Shown piece after piece: positions 51,584 to 59,854 of a stretch of DNA of 64,000 nt. This stretch comes from Oscillospiraceae bacterium (GTDB lineage Bacteria; Bacillota; Clostridia; Oscillospirales; Oscillospiraceae), in assembly GCA_021768185.1 (NCBI GenBank), contig JAETNP010000014.1, positions 1 through 64,000 on the forward strand. The letters are read 5' to 3'. Under the pieces are notes generated by a model. That model was not told the origin of the DNA, did no database searches, and saw only the letters and a list, made by a program, of their open reading frames with translations. How positions within the stretch are numbered: the stretch's first letter is position 1; each line of letters opens with the position of its first letter. The translations under genes were made by a program, and so were the position numbers.

Positions 51584-52159
51584 CTATTCACTTTTGCCTT
51601 GCCACACCACAGCCAGCCTCATTTTAGGATCCAACCAAAGCTGAAAATCAGCTGCAATTTCAGGGTAAGCCCTCACGCCTCCGCCTTTGCCCTGCTTTAC
51701 TCGCATTCCAACTGCGTGAGTCCTACGAATCCACAGAGATGGCGTAATGGTAAGCGATGTGGTATGCCCCTGGTGGATCAGTTCCTCACAAGCCCTGTCA
51801 TCAAATTCCTCATTCATGTCATTTTCCCATTGACGAAGAAACTCCAATGTGTTGCGGCTACGCATCCAGCTTTGAATGATATACCCAGGGGAATCCTCTG
51901 AATATTGCTTTGCCAACCCTGTCAATGACACCTTATCCTCACAGATCATGCCTCGCATATAACGTCGTATGATTTCGGTATAATCTCCAATCTTTTGAGC
52001 CGTCCGGAGTTTTTCTTCATCTAACGAGTCGTAAAAAGACTTCCTGTGCCTGTCCACCAAATCCTGGTCTATTATCTTCTTGTCGAGAAGCCGACCAATT
52101 GCGAACTCATATTGGAATGCCAAACGTATGTAGAGTTCACCGACTTCTTTCTCTGTCAT
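51584..52159 (-). CDS. KilA-N domain-containing protein
   Basis: A 191-aa protein. The C-terminal ~100 residues show the KilA-N pattern: WMRSRNTLEFLRQWE, LTITPSLWIRRTHAVGM, then GGGVRAYPEIAADFQLWL and a short end. The N-terminal ~90 residues are helical and unassigned. KilA-N domains are DNA-binding and common in phages and mobile elements. It is upstream of, and on the same strand as, the OLD-like ATPase (63-nt gap), so the two may form one operon. Low GC. AAGGGAGA precedes the ATG. Many KilA-N proteins carry a further C-terminal domain that is absent here. Confidence 0.85.
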   Translation of the reverse strand: MTEKEVGELYIRLAFQYEFAIGRLLDKKIIDQDLVDRHRKSFYDSLDEEKLRTAQKIGDYTEIIRRYMRGMICEDKVSLTGLAKQYSEDSPGYIIQSWMRSRNTLEFLRQWENDMNEEFDDRACEELIHQGHTTSLTITPSLWIRRTHAVGMRVKQGKGGGVRAYPEIAADFQLWLDPKMRLAVVWQGKSE

Positions 52160-52215
52160 GATCCCATTCTCCCTTTTTCTGCAAGTATATCAGAAAAGCC
52201 GGGATTTGTATAGTC

Positions 52216-52566
52216 TCATCTTGTTTTGAGAGCAGGTGACCGATATCTGGTCGCTTTTCTTGGATGTCCAGCCTTATCATAATCCACATTACACCGGCGA
52301 TCCCTTTCGAATTGAGCATCCATGTATACGTCTATCCCAACAATTGGGATATATTTCTTATTGGCCAGGAGCTTATCAACAGCAGCCCTGGACCATTTGG
52401 TGTTTCCAGTCGGAGAAGCTATGCACTTCGCAAAGAGCATAGCAACGATTTTCCCCAAGCTTGCTCCTGCGAGATAATACTCAAATATGCTACGGACAAC
52501 ATCTGCCCTTTCCTCATGGATGGCAATTCCCTCGCCAACCAAAACATAGCCATACGGAATCTTCAT
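52216..52566 (-). CDS. Serine-recombinase 'Recombinase'-domain fragment/accessory protein
   Basis: A 116-aa protein resembling the Recombinase (PF07508) segment of large serine recombinases: IPYGYVLVGEGIAIHEERAD, SIFEYYLAGASLGKI, then KWSRAAVDKLLANKKYIPIVG. The catalytic resolvase domain and the zinc ribbon are missing. It is similar in layout to the start of the 256-aa protein at 57320. It is either a short accessory recombinase subunit or the relic of an integrase that brought in the island. It carries no strong ribosome site. Confidence 0.7.
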   Translation of the reverse strand: MKIPYGYVLVGEGIAIHEERADVVRSIFEYYLAGASLGKIVAMLFAKCIASPTGNTKWSRAAVDKLLANKKYIPIVGIDVYMDAQFERDRRCNVDYDKAGHPRKATRYRSPALKTR

Positions 52567-52595
52567 AGTAGCCTCACTTTCTAAAACATAAATAA

Positions 52596-52635
52596 AAGCA
52601 GGTTTGAAGGAGATTAAACCTCCTCAAATCTGCTT
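52596..52635. terminator. Hairpin upstream of the recombinase fragment
   Basis: AAGCAGGTTTGA and TCAAATCTGCTT with GGAG/CTCC inside form a strong stem around ATTAAAC. Confidence 0.5.
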
Positions 52636-52706
52636 GCTGGCATCTGCTAATATGTAATTGTAGCCAAATATGTATTGAGTTTTTGTATGATTTAACGATA
52701 AACAAC

Positions 52707-52744
52707 AAAACCTACGTATAACTATCGTTAAACGCAGGTTTTGT
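52707..52744. terminator. Hairpin next to the right direct repeat
   Basis: CAAAACCTACGT and ACGCAGGTTTTG pair around an AT-rich loop; overlapping TTTAACGAT/ATCGTTAAA gives an alternative pairing. Confidence 0.45.
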
Positions 52745-52750
52745 CTACAA

Positions 52751-52776
52751 TGTCTTGTGTTGATAAAAAAGATGCA
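52751..52776 (+). repeat. 26-nt direct repeat, right copy
   Basis: TGTCTTGTGTTGATAA followed by AAAAGATGCA; one mismatch to 49815-49840. Marks the right side of the low-GC island. Confidence 0.6.
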
Positions 52777-52927
52777 GCCTCGCAATCACTGCAGCGCAAT
52801 GACTTGCGGGGTTAGTGCCTTTTCTCTTGCGCCTTTTTGCAAAATAAGTGATGCAATTCGAACCTCCGGTACGACACAGACTGCTTGTTATGCCAAGTGG
52901 AATACCAGGGGGGATTGGTGGAGGCAT

Positions 52928-53623
52928 TTATTTTTTGGCATCCTCTCTGTGATCCTTTTCATAGAGGACAAAGTTCAAATTTCTGTCACAGACCGCCAGG
53001 AATACATCCCGGGCGGAGCGGACTTTGTGCTGCTGCAGTTGTTTGTCCAGCCACGTCAGATCCAGTCCCATGCGCTTCAAATTGTTTTCCAGGATGCGGC
53101 CGTCCATGATCAGCTCGGTAAACAGCAGCTCCTGCTCCGGGGCCAAGTTCAGGTCCTTGGGGGTAGCGGGGCGCTGGCTGCTCACCGGAAGGATGGTCAG
53201 CTTTCCGTTATACTCGAAAACAGCTGTCTCAATACTTGTCAGATCAAAGTATCCCTGCTGCCGGCACATGACCATGAACTCGCTCAGATCCAGTTTGGCC
53301 TTTTTCAGGTTTTCACGATACAGCTTCCCGTGATCCATAAGAATGGTAGGCGTACCGTTGAGGTACTTGCGGGAGCGCGGGAACTTGTTGGAAATAATGC
53401 TCAGCAGCAGAGTAATGCCCCCGTATATCACCATCGCGGTCAGAGGCTTCCAGGGTTCTTCCAATTCTGTAGCCATTTCGGCCGCGATAGAACCAATGGT
53501 GATCCCCGTGATATAATCGAAAAAATCGAACTGAGCAATCTGCTTGTGGCCGATAAACTTAGCCACAAGAAACAACACGCCAAACGACGCCAACGTGGTC
53601 AGGCAAAGGATCAGAAAATTCAT
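52928..53623 (-). CDS. DUF421 domain-containing membrane protein (YetF-like)
   Basis: A 231-aa protein with three N-terminal transmembrane helices (LILCLTTLASFGVLFLVAKF and two more) and a cytoplasmic domain with the DUF421 signatures FDYITGITIGSIAAEMA, GTPTILMDHGKL and RQQGYFDLTSIETAVFE. The Bacillus homologues YetF/YdfS are spore- or stress-related membrane proteins of unclear function. Single gene; GC returns to the chromosomal level. Confidence 0.9.
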   Translation of the reverse strand: MNFLILCLTTLASFGVLFLVAKFIGHKQIAQFDFFDYITGITIGSIAAEMATELEEPWKPLTAMVIYGGITLLLSIISNKFPRSRKYLNGTPTILMDHGKLYRENLKKAKLDLSEFMVMCRQQGYFDLTSIETAVFEYNGKLTILPVSSQRPATPKDLNLAPEQELLFTELIMDGRILENNLKRMGLDLTWLDKQLQQHKVRSARDVFLAVCDRNLNFVLYEKDHREDAKK

Positions 53624-53764
53624 ACGGCAATCCCCCTTCTTCTATATTCTTGCCTAAACCACGCCGAAAATACCGAATAAAGTTGCGCTTACTTTCATCA
53701 CCATTCACCGAAACCCGTCAAGCCGCATAGGATACTGTATCGGAAATGGAAAGGAGCATATAAC

Positions 53765-54202
53765 ATGGACTCTCATCATCCAATGGAGTGCTGCCGTGAG
53801 ACGGATCACGGGTGCGATCCATTTGTTGTAAATATACCGTGCGCGGCGCGGCATAACCATAATTTCCGCAGCGCGCTTTGGACGGGACATCATCTGCAGA
53901 TGACGCTGATGTGTATCCCGGCCTGCTGTGACATTGGCGCGGAAATGCATCCCGACACGGATCAGTTCATCCGTGTGGAAGGCGGAGAGGCTATGGTCCG
54001 CATGGGATCGTGCAGGGAAAACCTGGATATCTGCCACTGCCTCAGCGCGGGAGATGGCGTTTTCGTGCCATGCGGCACGTGGCACAATATCCTTAATGCC
54101 GGGAACTGCCCATTGATGCTTTCCTCGATCTATGCTCCGCCGCAGCATCCCAAGGGTACCATCCATCATACAAAGGCGGATGCTGAATGCGAGGAGCACT
54201 GA
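53765..54202 (+). CDS. Cupin domain-containing protein
   Basis: A 145-aa single-domain cupin. Motif 1 is GAEMHPDTDQFIRVEGGEA (metal ligands His, Asp/Gln, Glu region) and motif 2 FVPCGTWHNILNAG. Likely a small metal-dependent sugar isomerase or mannose-6-phosphate-isomerase-like protein; the substrate is not assignable. ATG at 53765 preceded by AAAGGAGC. Confidence 0.87.
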   Translation: MDSHHPMECCRETDHGCDPFVVNIPCAARHNHNFRSALWTGHHLQMTLMCIPACCDIGAEMHPDTDQFIRVEGGEAMVRMGSCRENLDICHCLSAGDGVFVPCGTWHNILNAGNCPLMLSSIYAPPQHPKGTIHHTKADAECEEH

Positions 54203-54324
54203 TACCGACGGGATGATCGGCGGAAAAAATAGCGAGTACCGATCCCCGGATAACGCTTCATCCGAGTCCTTCAAACACAGTATAATTGGGCGGAGAGCTC
54301 ATATATTATACGGGGTGATGAAGC

Positions 54325-54804
54325 GTGAAACGGCATACATGGAAACCATATTTGATTTGGATCATTCTTTCGGAAGCGGTAGGGGGGCTGTCCGGCTGGC
54401 TGACGCGAAATGGCACACAGATCTATAAGACGGAGGTCGTGAAGCCGCCGCTGACACCGCCCAGCATCGTGTTCCCTATTGTATGGGCAGTCTTGTTCGC
54501 GTTGATGGGGATCGGTGCGGCCCGAATTTACCTGGCCCCCGCCTCCGCCAGCCGGGCCCGCAGCTTGAAGCTGTTCTTCCTTCAGCTTTTGTTCAACTTC
54601 TTTTGGAGCATCCTGTTTTTCAACCTTCAGCGCTATGGCCTGGCGCTTGTATGGCTGGTCATACTCTGGGTGCTGATCCTGTGTATGACCCTATCCTTCC
54701 GAAGCTCCGATAAACTGGCTATGTGGCTGCAGATCCCCTATCTTCTCTGGGTGGCCTTCGCCGCATATCTGAACCTGGGCGTCTGGCTTCTGAACAGATC
54801 CTAA
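54325..54804 (+). CDS. TspO/MBR family protein
   Basis: A 159-aa protein with five transmembrane helices: WIILSEAVGGLSGWLTRNG, then VVKPPLTPPSIVFPIVWAVL (the TspO signature PPxxxFPxVW), followed by LFFLQLLFNFFWSILFF and AAYLNLGVWLLN. TspO proteins bind porphyrins or sterols and act in stress responses. GTG start at 54325 behind a GGGGTG site; no in-frame ATG fits. Located just before the integrative-element module. Confidence 0.9.
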   Translation: MKRHTWKPYLIWIILSEAVGGLSGWLTRNGTQIYKTEVVKPPLTPPSIVFPIVWAVLFALMGIGAARIYLAPASASRARSLKLFFLQLLFNFFWSILFFNLQRYGLALVWLVILWVLILCMTLSFRSSDKLAMWLQIPYLLWVAFAAYLNLGVWLLNRS

Positions 54805-54819
54805 GTTGTATAATATCAT

Positions 54820-54870
54820 GCAGAGAGAAGTACGGTCAGGATACCCCGTCCTGACCGTACTTCTCTCTGC
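54820..54870. terminator. Long bidirectional terminator hairpin
   Basis: A near-perfect ~23-bp stem, GCAGAGAGAAGTACGG and beyond with its complement ending CTTCTCTCTGC, between TspO and the convergent metallophosphoesterase gene. Confidence 0.82.
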
Positions 54871-54874
54871 TTGG

Positions 54875-55627
54875 TTATTCCTTCAACCGCAGAATCTGCT
54901 CATATAGCAGCACGAATTTCTCCTGGATCACTCCGTTGTCATGGTAATGCCCGAAGAACCAGTATTTGAACTGGCATTTCTGGGCGATCTCCTCCAGGAA
55001 ATCCGTCAGCGCATCGGCCTGATAGAATCCCGCGCCCAACTCCTCCTGTATCGAGGTCGGGCAGCAGTGGGTGATGACGTAGTCCACCGCCCACCCGCAC
55101 CGCTCCAGATTGTCCCTGGCAGTCTGGTACTCATCCTCGCTGGGCAGTTCCTCCTTCCACCAGGAGTGGTGGTTGACCTGGTACATGGCGTTCCGGGCGT
55201 TCAGTACCCGGCATTTCTGTCTGAATTTCGGATCGTCCGGTTCCAGAATGCCGTCCTGGATGTCGTGGCTGCTGGCTCCGCCCATGGTGAAGAATCGCTT
55301 GCCCTCGATCTCGTAGATCTGCCCACGCATCAAATGGACGATGGATGGCCGGATGAACTGCACCCTGCCGCCATGCCACTTCTGCACTGGAAATTCCGAC
55401 AGCAGATCGTAGTTTTCGTGGTTGCCGGAAACAAACAGCGTGGTAAACAGTTTTGCTTCCAGCCAGTCCAGCCAGTAGCATTCCCTGGGGCTGCCGTCCC
55501 ATAGGCCACCGAAGTCGCCGCATATAATTACATAGTCATTCTTGGTCAACTCCGCCTGCTCGTAGAAGATATCTTTCTTGAACCGCTCGAAATCCGCATG
55601 GGTGTCGCCCGTGATAAAAATCGCCAT
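54875..55627 (-). CDS. Metallophosphoesterase
   Basis: A 250-aa calcineurin-type phosphoesterase: GDTHAD (metal Asp/His), ICGDFGGLWDG, VSGNHENYDLL, ITHCCP and FGHYHDN are the five family blocks. Proteins of this group are often carried beside integrase modules of clostridial mobile elements, as here (23 nt after the recombinase start region, same strand). Substrate unknown. Follows the large recombinase gene and may be cotranscribed with it. Confidence 0.9.
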   Translation of the reverse strand: MAIFITGDTHADFERFKKDIFYEQAELTKNDYVIICGDFGGLWDGSPRECYWLDWLEAKLFTTLFVSGNHENYDLLSEFPVQKWHGGRVQFIRPSIVHLMRGQIYEIEGKRFFTMGGASSHDIQDGILEPDDPKFRQKCRVLNARNAMYQVNHHSWWKEELPSEDEYQTARDNLERCGWAVDYVITHCCPTSIQEELGAGFYQADALTDFLEEIAQKCQFKYWFFGHYHDNGVIQEKFVLLYEQILRLKE

Positions 55628-55650
55628 ACCCCATATCCTCCAGCCTCATT

Positions 55651-57291
55651 TTAGCACAGCTTCCGCTCAATTACCACATCAATATCCCGGATCTTGACCC
55701 GGATAGTCTCGGCATCCACCAACGTGATCTGCTCGATCATTCTCCGGGTAATGGCATCCTCGTATTCCGTGAACACCGCCGGCTGCTGGGCCAGCCATGC
55801 CCTCTGCTCCTCCATCCGGGATATATGGAGAGCCTGCTGTTCCTCATTCTGTTGAAGCTGGTCGATCTGCTCCAGGATACCCTGCTTCTCATCCGCCAGA
55901 TTCTTGAGCTGGGCGTTCAACTCCGCGTTATTCATATCCGCCAGTACCCTGTCCAGCAGCAGGGCCTGCTCGGTGGTCAGTGTCTCCAGCCGCTGCTTCA
56001 GCTCCAGCAGGCTCATACCGCCCGCCTCACCGTGGCACTGGGCCATACCGGCCAGCTCCATCGCTCCCTCCAGCACCTCCTCCCGGATGGCGCCGTACTC
56101 GTTCAAGGCGGCCACAATGGCCCTGTGGAGTCTGTCCTCATCCAGCGTAGGCGACTCGTGGCAGTATTTCGTTCCGAACTCCAACCGGGAAATACACCGC
56201 CAGACGATCCGCTTTTTTCCGTTCCGCGCCCAGGTACACCGCTTGTATGGCGTACCGCACTCCCCACAGACCAGCAGCTCGGACAGGGCATACCGGGCGG
56301 AGTATTTGCCCTGCTCAGTCTTGCCGGATTTCTGCATCACCTTCCGCTTGCTGCTCCGGCGGGCCATCTCCGCCTGCACCCGCTGGAACATATCCTTGGA
56401 GACGATCCCCGGATGGTTTCCCTCCACATGGTACATAGGCAGCTCTCCCAAGTTCCTCACAACCTTTTTGCTGATGCAGTCTGTAGTGTACGTCTTTTGC
56501 AGCAGCGCATCGCCGTAGTATTTTTCATTGGTGAGGATGTTGCGGATCACCTGATACGACCATCCCTGCACAGCTTCCGCCGTGGGAACACCATCGGCCT
56601 CCAACTCCTTCTTGATGTCACCCAGGCTGGCTCCCTCCAGGTAGCGGTTGTAGATCCGCCGCACCGTGGCGGCTTCCTCCGGCACGATCTCAGGCTTGCC
56701 GTCCGCTCCCCGGCAGTAGCCCAGCAGCTTCTTGTACTGAAAGGATACCTTGCCCTCCTTCATACTCTGCCGCAGGCCCAGGATGATGTTGCCGCGGAGG
56801 GATTCGCTCTCCGCCTGGGCGAAGCCGCTGAACAGGGTGATGAGAAACTCGCTGGACTCGGTGAGCGTGTTGATGTTTTCCTTTTCGAAGATCACGCCGA
56901 TGCCGCTGGCCTTCAGCATCCGCACGATCCGCAGGCAGTCTACCGTGTTCCTGGCGAACCGGGAGAGCGACTTGGTGAGGATCATGTCGATCCGTCCCCG
57001 CTTGCAGGCGGCGATCATGCGGTTGAACTCCGTCCGCTTCTTCATGCTTGTTCCGGACAGCCCTTCATCCGCGAAAATCCCGGCCATTTCCCAGTCCGGA
57101 TTCTCCGCAATGTGCTGGGTGTAGTAGGCTTTCTGGGCGGCGTAGCTGTTGAGCTGCTCCTCGCTGTTGGTGCTCACCCGGCAGTAGGCAGCCACCCGCT
57201 GCCGTCCGCTCCGGCGGGGCCTGCTGCCGGAGGTGATGGGCCGGGTGGCAGGGATGAAGTGTACCTGCCGTTCCAATGTGGTCTGTTCCAT
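55651..57291 (-). CDS. Large serine recombinase (integrase 1)
   Basis: A 546-aa recombinase. The N-terminal resolvase domain starts RVAAYCRVSTNS with catalytic Ser40; arginines lie in LTKSLSRFARN. The Recombinase domain (about 195-310, LLGYCRGADGKPE, YLEGASLGDIKKEL) and zinc ribbon (LLVCGECGTPYKR...C...C) follow, then a coiled-coil with many Gln/Glu/Leu residues at ~440-500. Complete, so probably active in element integration or excision. Start 57291 behind GGAGA. Confidence 0.92.
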   Translation of the reverse strand: MEQTTLERQVHFIPATRPITSGSRPRRSGRQRVAAYCRVSTNSEEQLNSYAAQKAYYTQHIAENPDWEMAGIFADEGLSGTSMKKRTEFNRMIAACKRGRIDMILTKSLSRFARNTVDCLRIVRMLKASGIGVIFEKENINTLTESSEFLITLFSGFAQAESESLRGNIILGLRQSMKEGKVSFQYKKLLGYCRGADGKPEIVPEEAATVRRIYNRYLEGASLGDIKKELEADGVPTAEAVQGWSYQVIRNILTNEKYYGDALLQKTYTTDCISKKVVRNLGELPMYHVEGNHPGIVSKDMFQRVQAEMARRSSKRKVMQKSGKTEQGKYSARYALSELLVCGECGTPYKRCTWARNGKKRIVWRCISRLEFGTKYCHESPTLDEDRLHRAIVAALNEYGAIREEVLEGAMELAGMAQCHGEAGGMSLLELKQRLETLTTEQALLLDRVLADMNNAELNAQLKNLADEKQGILEQIDQLQQNEEQQALHISRMEEQRAWLAQQPAVFTEYEDAITRRMIEQITLVDAETIRVKIRDIDVVIERKLC

Positions 57292-57319
57292 GATGATCTC
57301 CTTTCCCGGATGGTAAAGC

Positions 57320-58090
57320 CTATTTGAAATGCAGTGTTACCGCACGTTCAGCCGATATGGTAATATGTGAAACCGCCCGGTCAAAGCCTTTTAGATCAGC
57401 TTCGACCGGGCGGTGAGATTCATTTTGAGATGCCGGACAGCAATCGTATCTGGCGGAGACACCCTGCAAAATCAGGGATACCACGTCCTCCGGCGCATCC
57501 GGGCGCTCCAGACTGCGGTTGATGGCGTTTGCGAGACGGACGACCTCGCCGGAGGGGGTGTAGCTGCCGGCGGGAGCATCCCGCTCTGCCAGCTGGCGGT
57601 TGATCTCAGCCAGCAGGTCATCATCTAAAATCGTGACCTGCATGCCGCATTGACCGCATTTGAGATATAGCGTGTCCGGCCTGCGGTTGGCTCCGGCAGT
57701 TCTGTGAAGATTGCATCCGCAATGTTCGCAGCGCAGATATTCCTTCAAGTGAAGGGCGGGGCGGGGTTTCGCCGGAGTGTAGATCGCTGTCTTGGATTGG
57801 ATCTGCGCCTGCACAGCCCGGAAGGTTTCTTCTTCCATGATAGCGGGATAACCGTCAGCACCAGTGTAGCGGGGGTTCTCCAGCAGCCGCTTGATTTTGT
57901 GCTTGTTCCAGAGGGGAACATCCGCGCTGAACGGGATATGGTCTGCATTAAGCGTATCGGCAATTTTCTGATAGGATGCTCCGGCAAGGTACAGTGTGGT
58001 GATCCTGCTGACCACTGCCGCTTCTGGAGGGCAGACGGTGATCTCGCCGTTCTGGATCTGATAGCCATACAAAATCTTCCGATTGATCAT
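57320..58090 (-). CDS. Recombinase-family protein lacking the catalytic domain
   Basis: A 256-aa protein that begins directly in the Recombinase domain (ILYGYQIQNGEITVCPPEAA, YLAGASYQKIADTL) and keeps the zinc ribbon (LRCEHCGCNLHR, CGQCGMQ). The resolvase domain with the catalytic serine is absent. It overlaps the upstream recombinase stop by four bases and lies between two complete recombinases, so it is a stable, translated partner, presumably a DNA-binding accessory subunit, rather than a random fragment. Confidence 0.85.
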   Translation of the reverse strand: MINRKILYGYQIQNGEITVCPPEAAVVSRITTLYLAGASYQKIADTLNADHIPFSADVPLWNKHKIKRLLENPRYTGADGYPAIMEEETFRAVQAQIQSKTAIYTPAKPRPALHLKEYLRCEHCGCNLHRTAGANRRPDTLYLKCGQCGMQVTILDDDLLAEINRQLAERDAPAGSYTPSGEVVRLANAINRSLERPDAPEDVVSLILQGVSARYDCCPASQNESHRPVEADLKGFDRAVSHITISAERAVTLHFK

Positions 58091-59643
58091 CTCCGTACCT
58101 CCCGAAGCTGCTCCTTAAATTCGATGCCTCCGTAGAGGCGGAACCGGATACAGGTCTGCGATTCCGCTATGATCTTCTCCACCAGATCAGCGAAAATGTT
58201 TTCATTGAAGCTGTCCATGGTTTCCGGCCCGGCGTGGAGCGTATTCACCGTCTGATGCAGGGCGTCGATCACATCCTCAATATCCTCATTTTTCAGCAGC
58301 AGCCGGCGTTCCCGGCGCAGTTCCGTCAGCTTGGCGTTGATGTCCAGCAATTTGGTGGTGCAGGCGCTCTCATCCAGCAGCCCCTTGGCACGGAGTTGGC
58401 TGACCTTGTAACTCTGCTCGGTGGTATCCGCGATAGCCTTATTGACAGCCAGCATGGCAGGGTTTCCCTGTTGGAGAGCGGCGTTCAGATCGTCCAGCTG
58501 GGCGAGGGCAGGTGTTAAGATGATGCCCTCATGGAGCTGGAGTTTGTTGTACATCCGCACGAAGGCGGCGTAGATCTCGCTCTCGGGGATGCGGCCCACG
58601 GGGCAATCGCTGGCCTGATTATCATGCTTCCGGCACACCCATACCACATAGCCATTTCTGGACATCTTCCGAGAGAATGTAGAGCCGCATATACCACACA
58701 TGATTTTTGTGCGGAGCGGATATTCGATGTGCGGTTTCTGCGTGCGCTGTGCTCGCCGCCGGCGTAGAGCCTGAACACGCTCAAAAATATCTTTTGATAT
58801 AATCGCCGGATGGGTGTTTTCGATGTAGTATTGGCTGACTTCTCCATGGTTGTCTTTTCGCGTGAATGGAAATGTGTTGGTAGTAAAAGTTTTTTGACAG
58901 CGGGAGTCACCAATGTATTTCTCATTGATTAATATTTTTTTGACAACCTGTTGATGCCATAGTTCCCCACCGCAGGCAGCGGGAATCCTTCTTTTATTCA
59001 ATTCTGCAGCAATCTGCGTCACACTGTATCCCGCCAGATAGCTGTCAAACATCCAGCGGACAATTTCCGCCTCATTTTCATCGACCACAAGGTTTTTTCC
59101 ATCCACCAACCGGTAGCCGAAGGGGGCGCAGCAGGTAATAAATTCTCCCCGCTCCATTCTCCGCTGGTAACTGATTCGCTGATTCTTCCCGATGGATATG
59201 GACTCCTCCTGGGCGAGAGAGCCGAAGACGCTCACCATCAATTCGCTGGTGAGCGTCTCCGTGCTGATGTTCTCTTTTTCAAAGCAGACCGTCACGCCCA
59301 GAGCTGCCAGCTCCCGCAGGGCAACAAGGCAGTCCTTGGTGTTGCGGGCGAAGCGGGAGATGGACTTGACCAGAATTTTGTCGATCCTGCCCTTCCGGCA
59401 GTCGGACAGCATACGGTTGAAGTCCTCCCGCTTGTCCATCCGAGTGCCGGTCACAGCCTCATCGGCGTAAATGTCTACCAACTCCCAGCCGTCATGCTCG
59501 CTGATCTTCTCGGTGTACTTGCGGATCTGCGAGGCATAGGAATGGAGCTGATCGGAGGAATCGGAACTGACCCGGCAGTAAGCCGCAACGCGCAACGTAT
59601 CCGGTGTTCTCTCCCTGGGCGGGATGATCTTTACGTTTGCCAT
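58087..59643 (-). CDS. Large serine recombinase (integrase 2)
   Basis: A 518-aa recombinase with catalytic Ser26 in AAYCRVSSDSSDQ, LVKSISRFARN, Recombinase domain (CCAPFGYRLVDGKN; WMFDSYLAGYSVTQI), zinc ribbon (KIMCGICGSTFSR...CRKH...C) and a C-terminal coiled coil. AGGAGGAAA precedes the ATG. Together with integrase 1 and the catalytic-less partner it forms a three-gene unit. Confidence 0.93.
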   Translation of the reverse strand: MANVKIIPPRERTPDTLRVAAYCRVSSDSSDQLHSYASQIRKYTEKISEHDGWELVDIYADEAVTGTRMDKREDFNRMLSDCRKGRIDKILVKSISRFARNTKDCLVALRELAALGVTVCFEKENISTETLTSELMVSVFGSLAQEESISIGKNQRISYQRRMERGEFITCCAPFGYRLVDGKNLVVDENEAEIVRWMFDSYLAGYSVTQIAAELNKRRIPAACGGELWHQQVVKKILINEKYIGDSRCQKTFTTNTFPFTRKDNHGEVSQYYIENTHPAIISKDIFERVQALRRRRAQRTQKPHIEYPLRTKIMCGICGSTFSRKMSRNGYVVWVCRKHDNQASDCPVGRIPESEIYAAFVRMYNKLQLHEGIILTPALAQLDDLNAALQQGNPAMLAVNKAIADTTEQSYKVSQLRAKGLLDESACTTKLLDINAKLTELRRERRLLLKNEDIEDVIDALHQTVNTLHAGPETMDSFNENIFADLVEKIIAESQTCIRFRLYGGIEFKEQLREVRR

Positions 59644-59704
59644 TTCGGTTTCCTCCTTTCATTGCAACGCCAATACTACCACACTCCGGCTGGAATAGCC
59701 AACA

Positions 59705-59854
59705 CTATTCCCAGACAGTTGAGGGGCGGTATTTCTCCACCGCCAGATGCTTAGCAGCCGCCAGTTCTTCATCTGTCAGAAACCCGGCCCGCGCCATATC
59801 TGTCAGCAGCCTGGTGACCAGGATGTACTGAATCTCGCTCTTGGCATCGATCAT
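59705..59854 (-). CDS. 49-aa conserved-type small protein of the element
   Basis: A short frame from ATG 59854 begins MIDAKSEIQYILVTRLL and ends AVEKYRPSTVWE. The segment GFLTDEELAAAKHLA resembles short C-terminal (SHOCT-like) motifs. Its ATG overlaps the helicase stop by four bases, strong evidence that it is translated. It lies 61 nt upstream of integrase 2. Function unknown; possibly a small regulator or recombinase accessory factor. Confidence 0.72.
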   Translation of the reverse strand: MIDAKSEIQYILVTRLLTDMARAGFLTDEELAAAKHLAVEKYRPSTVWE

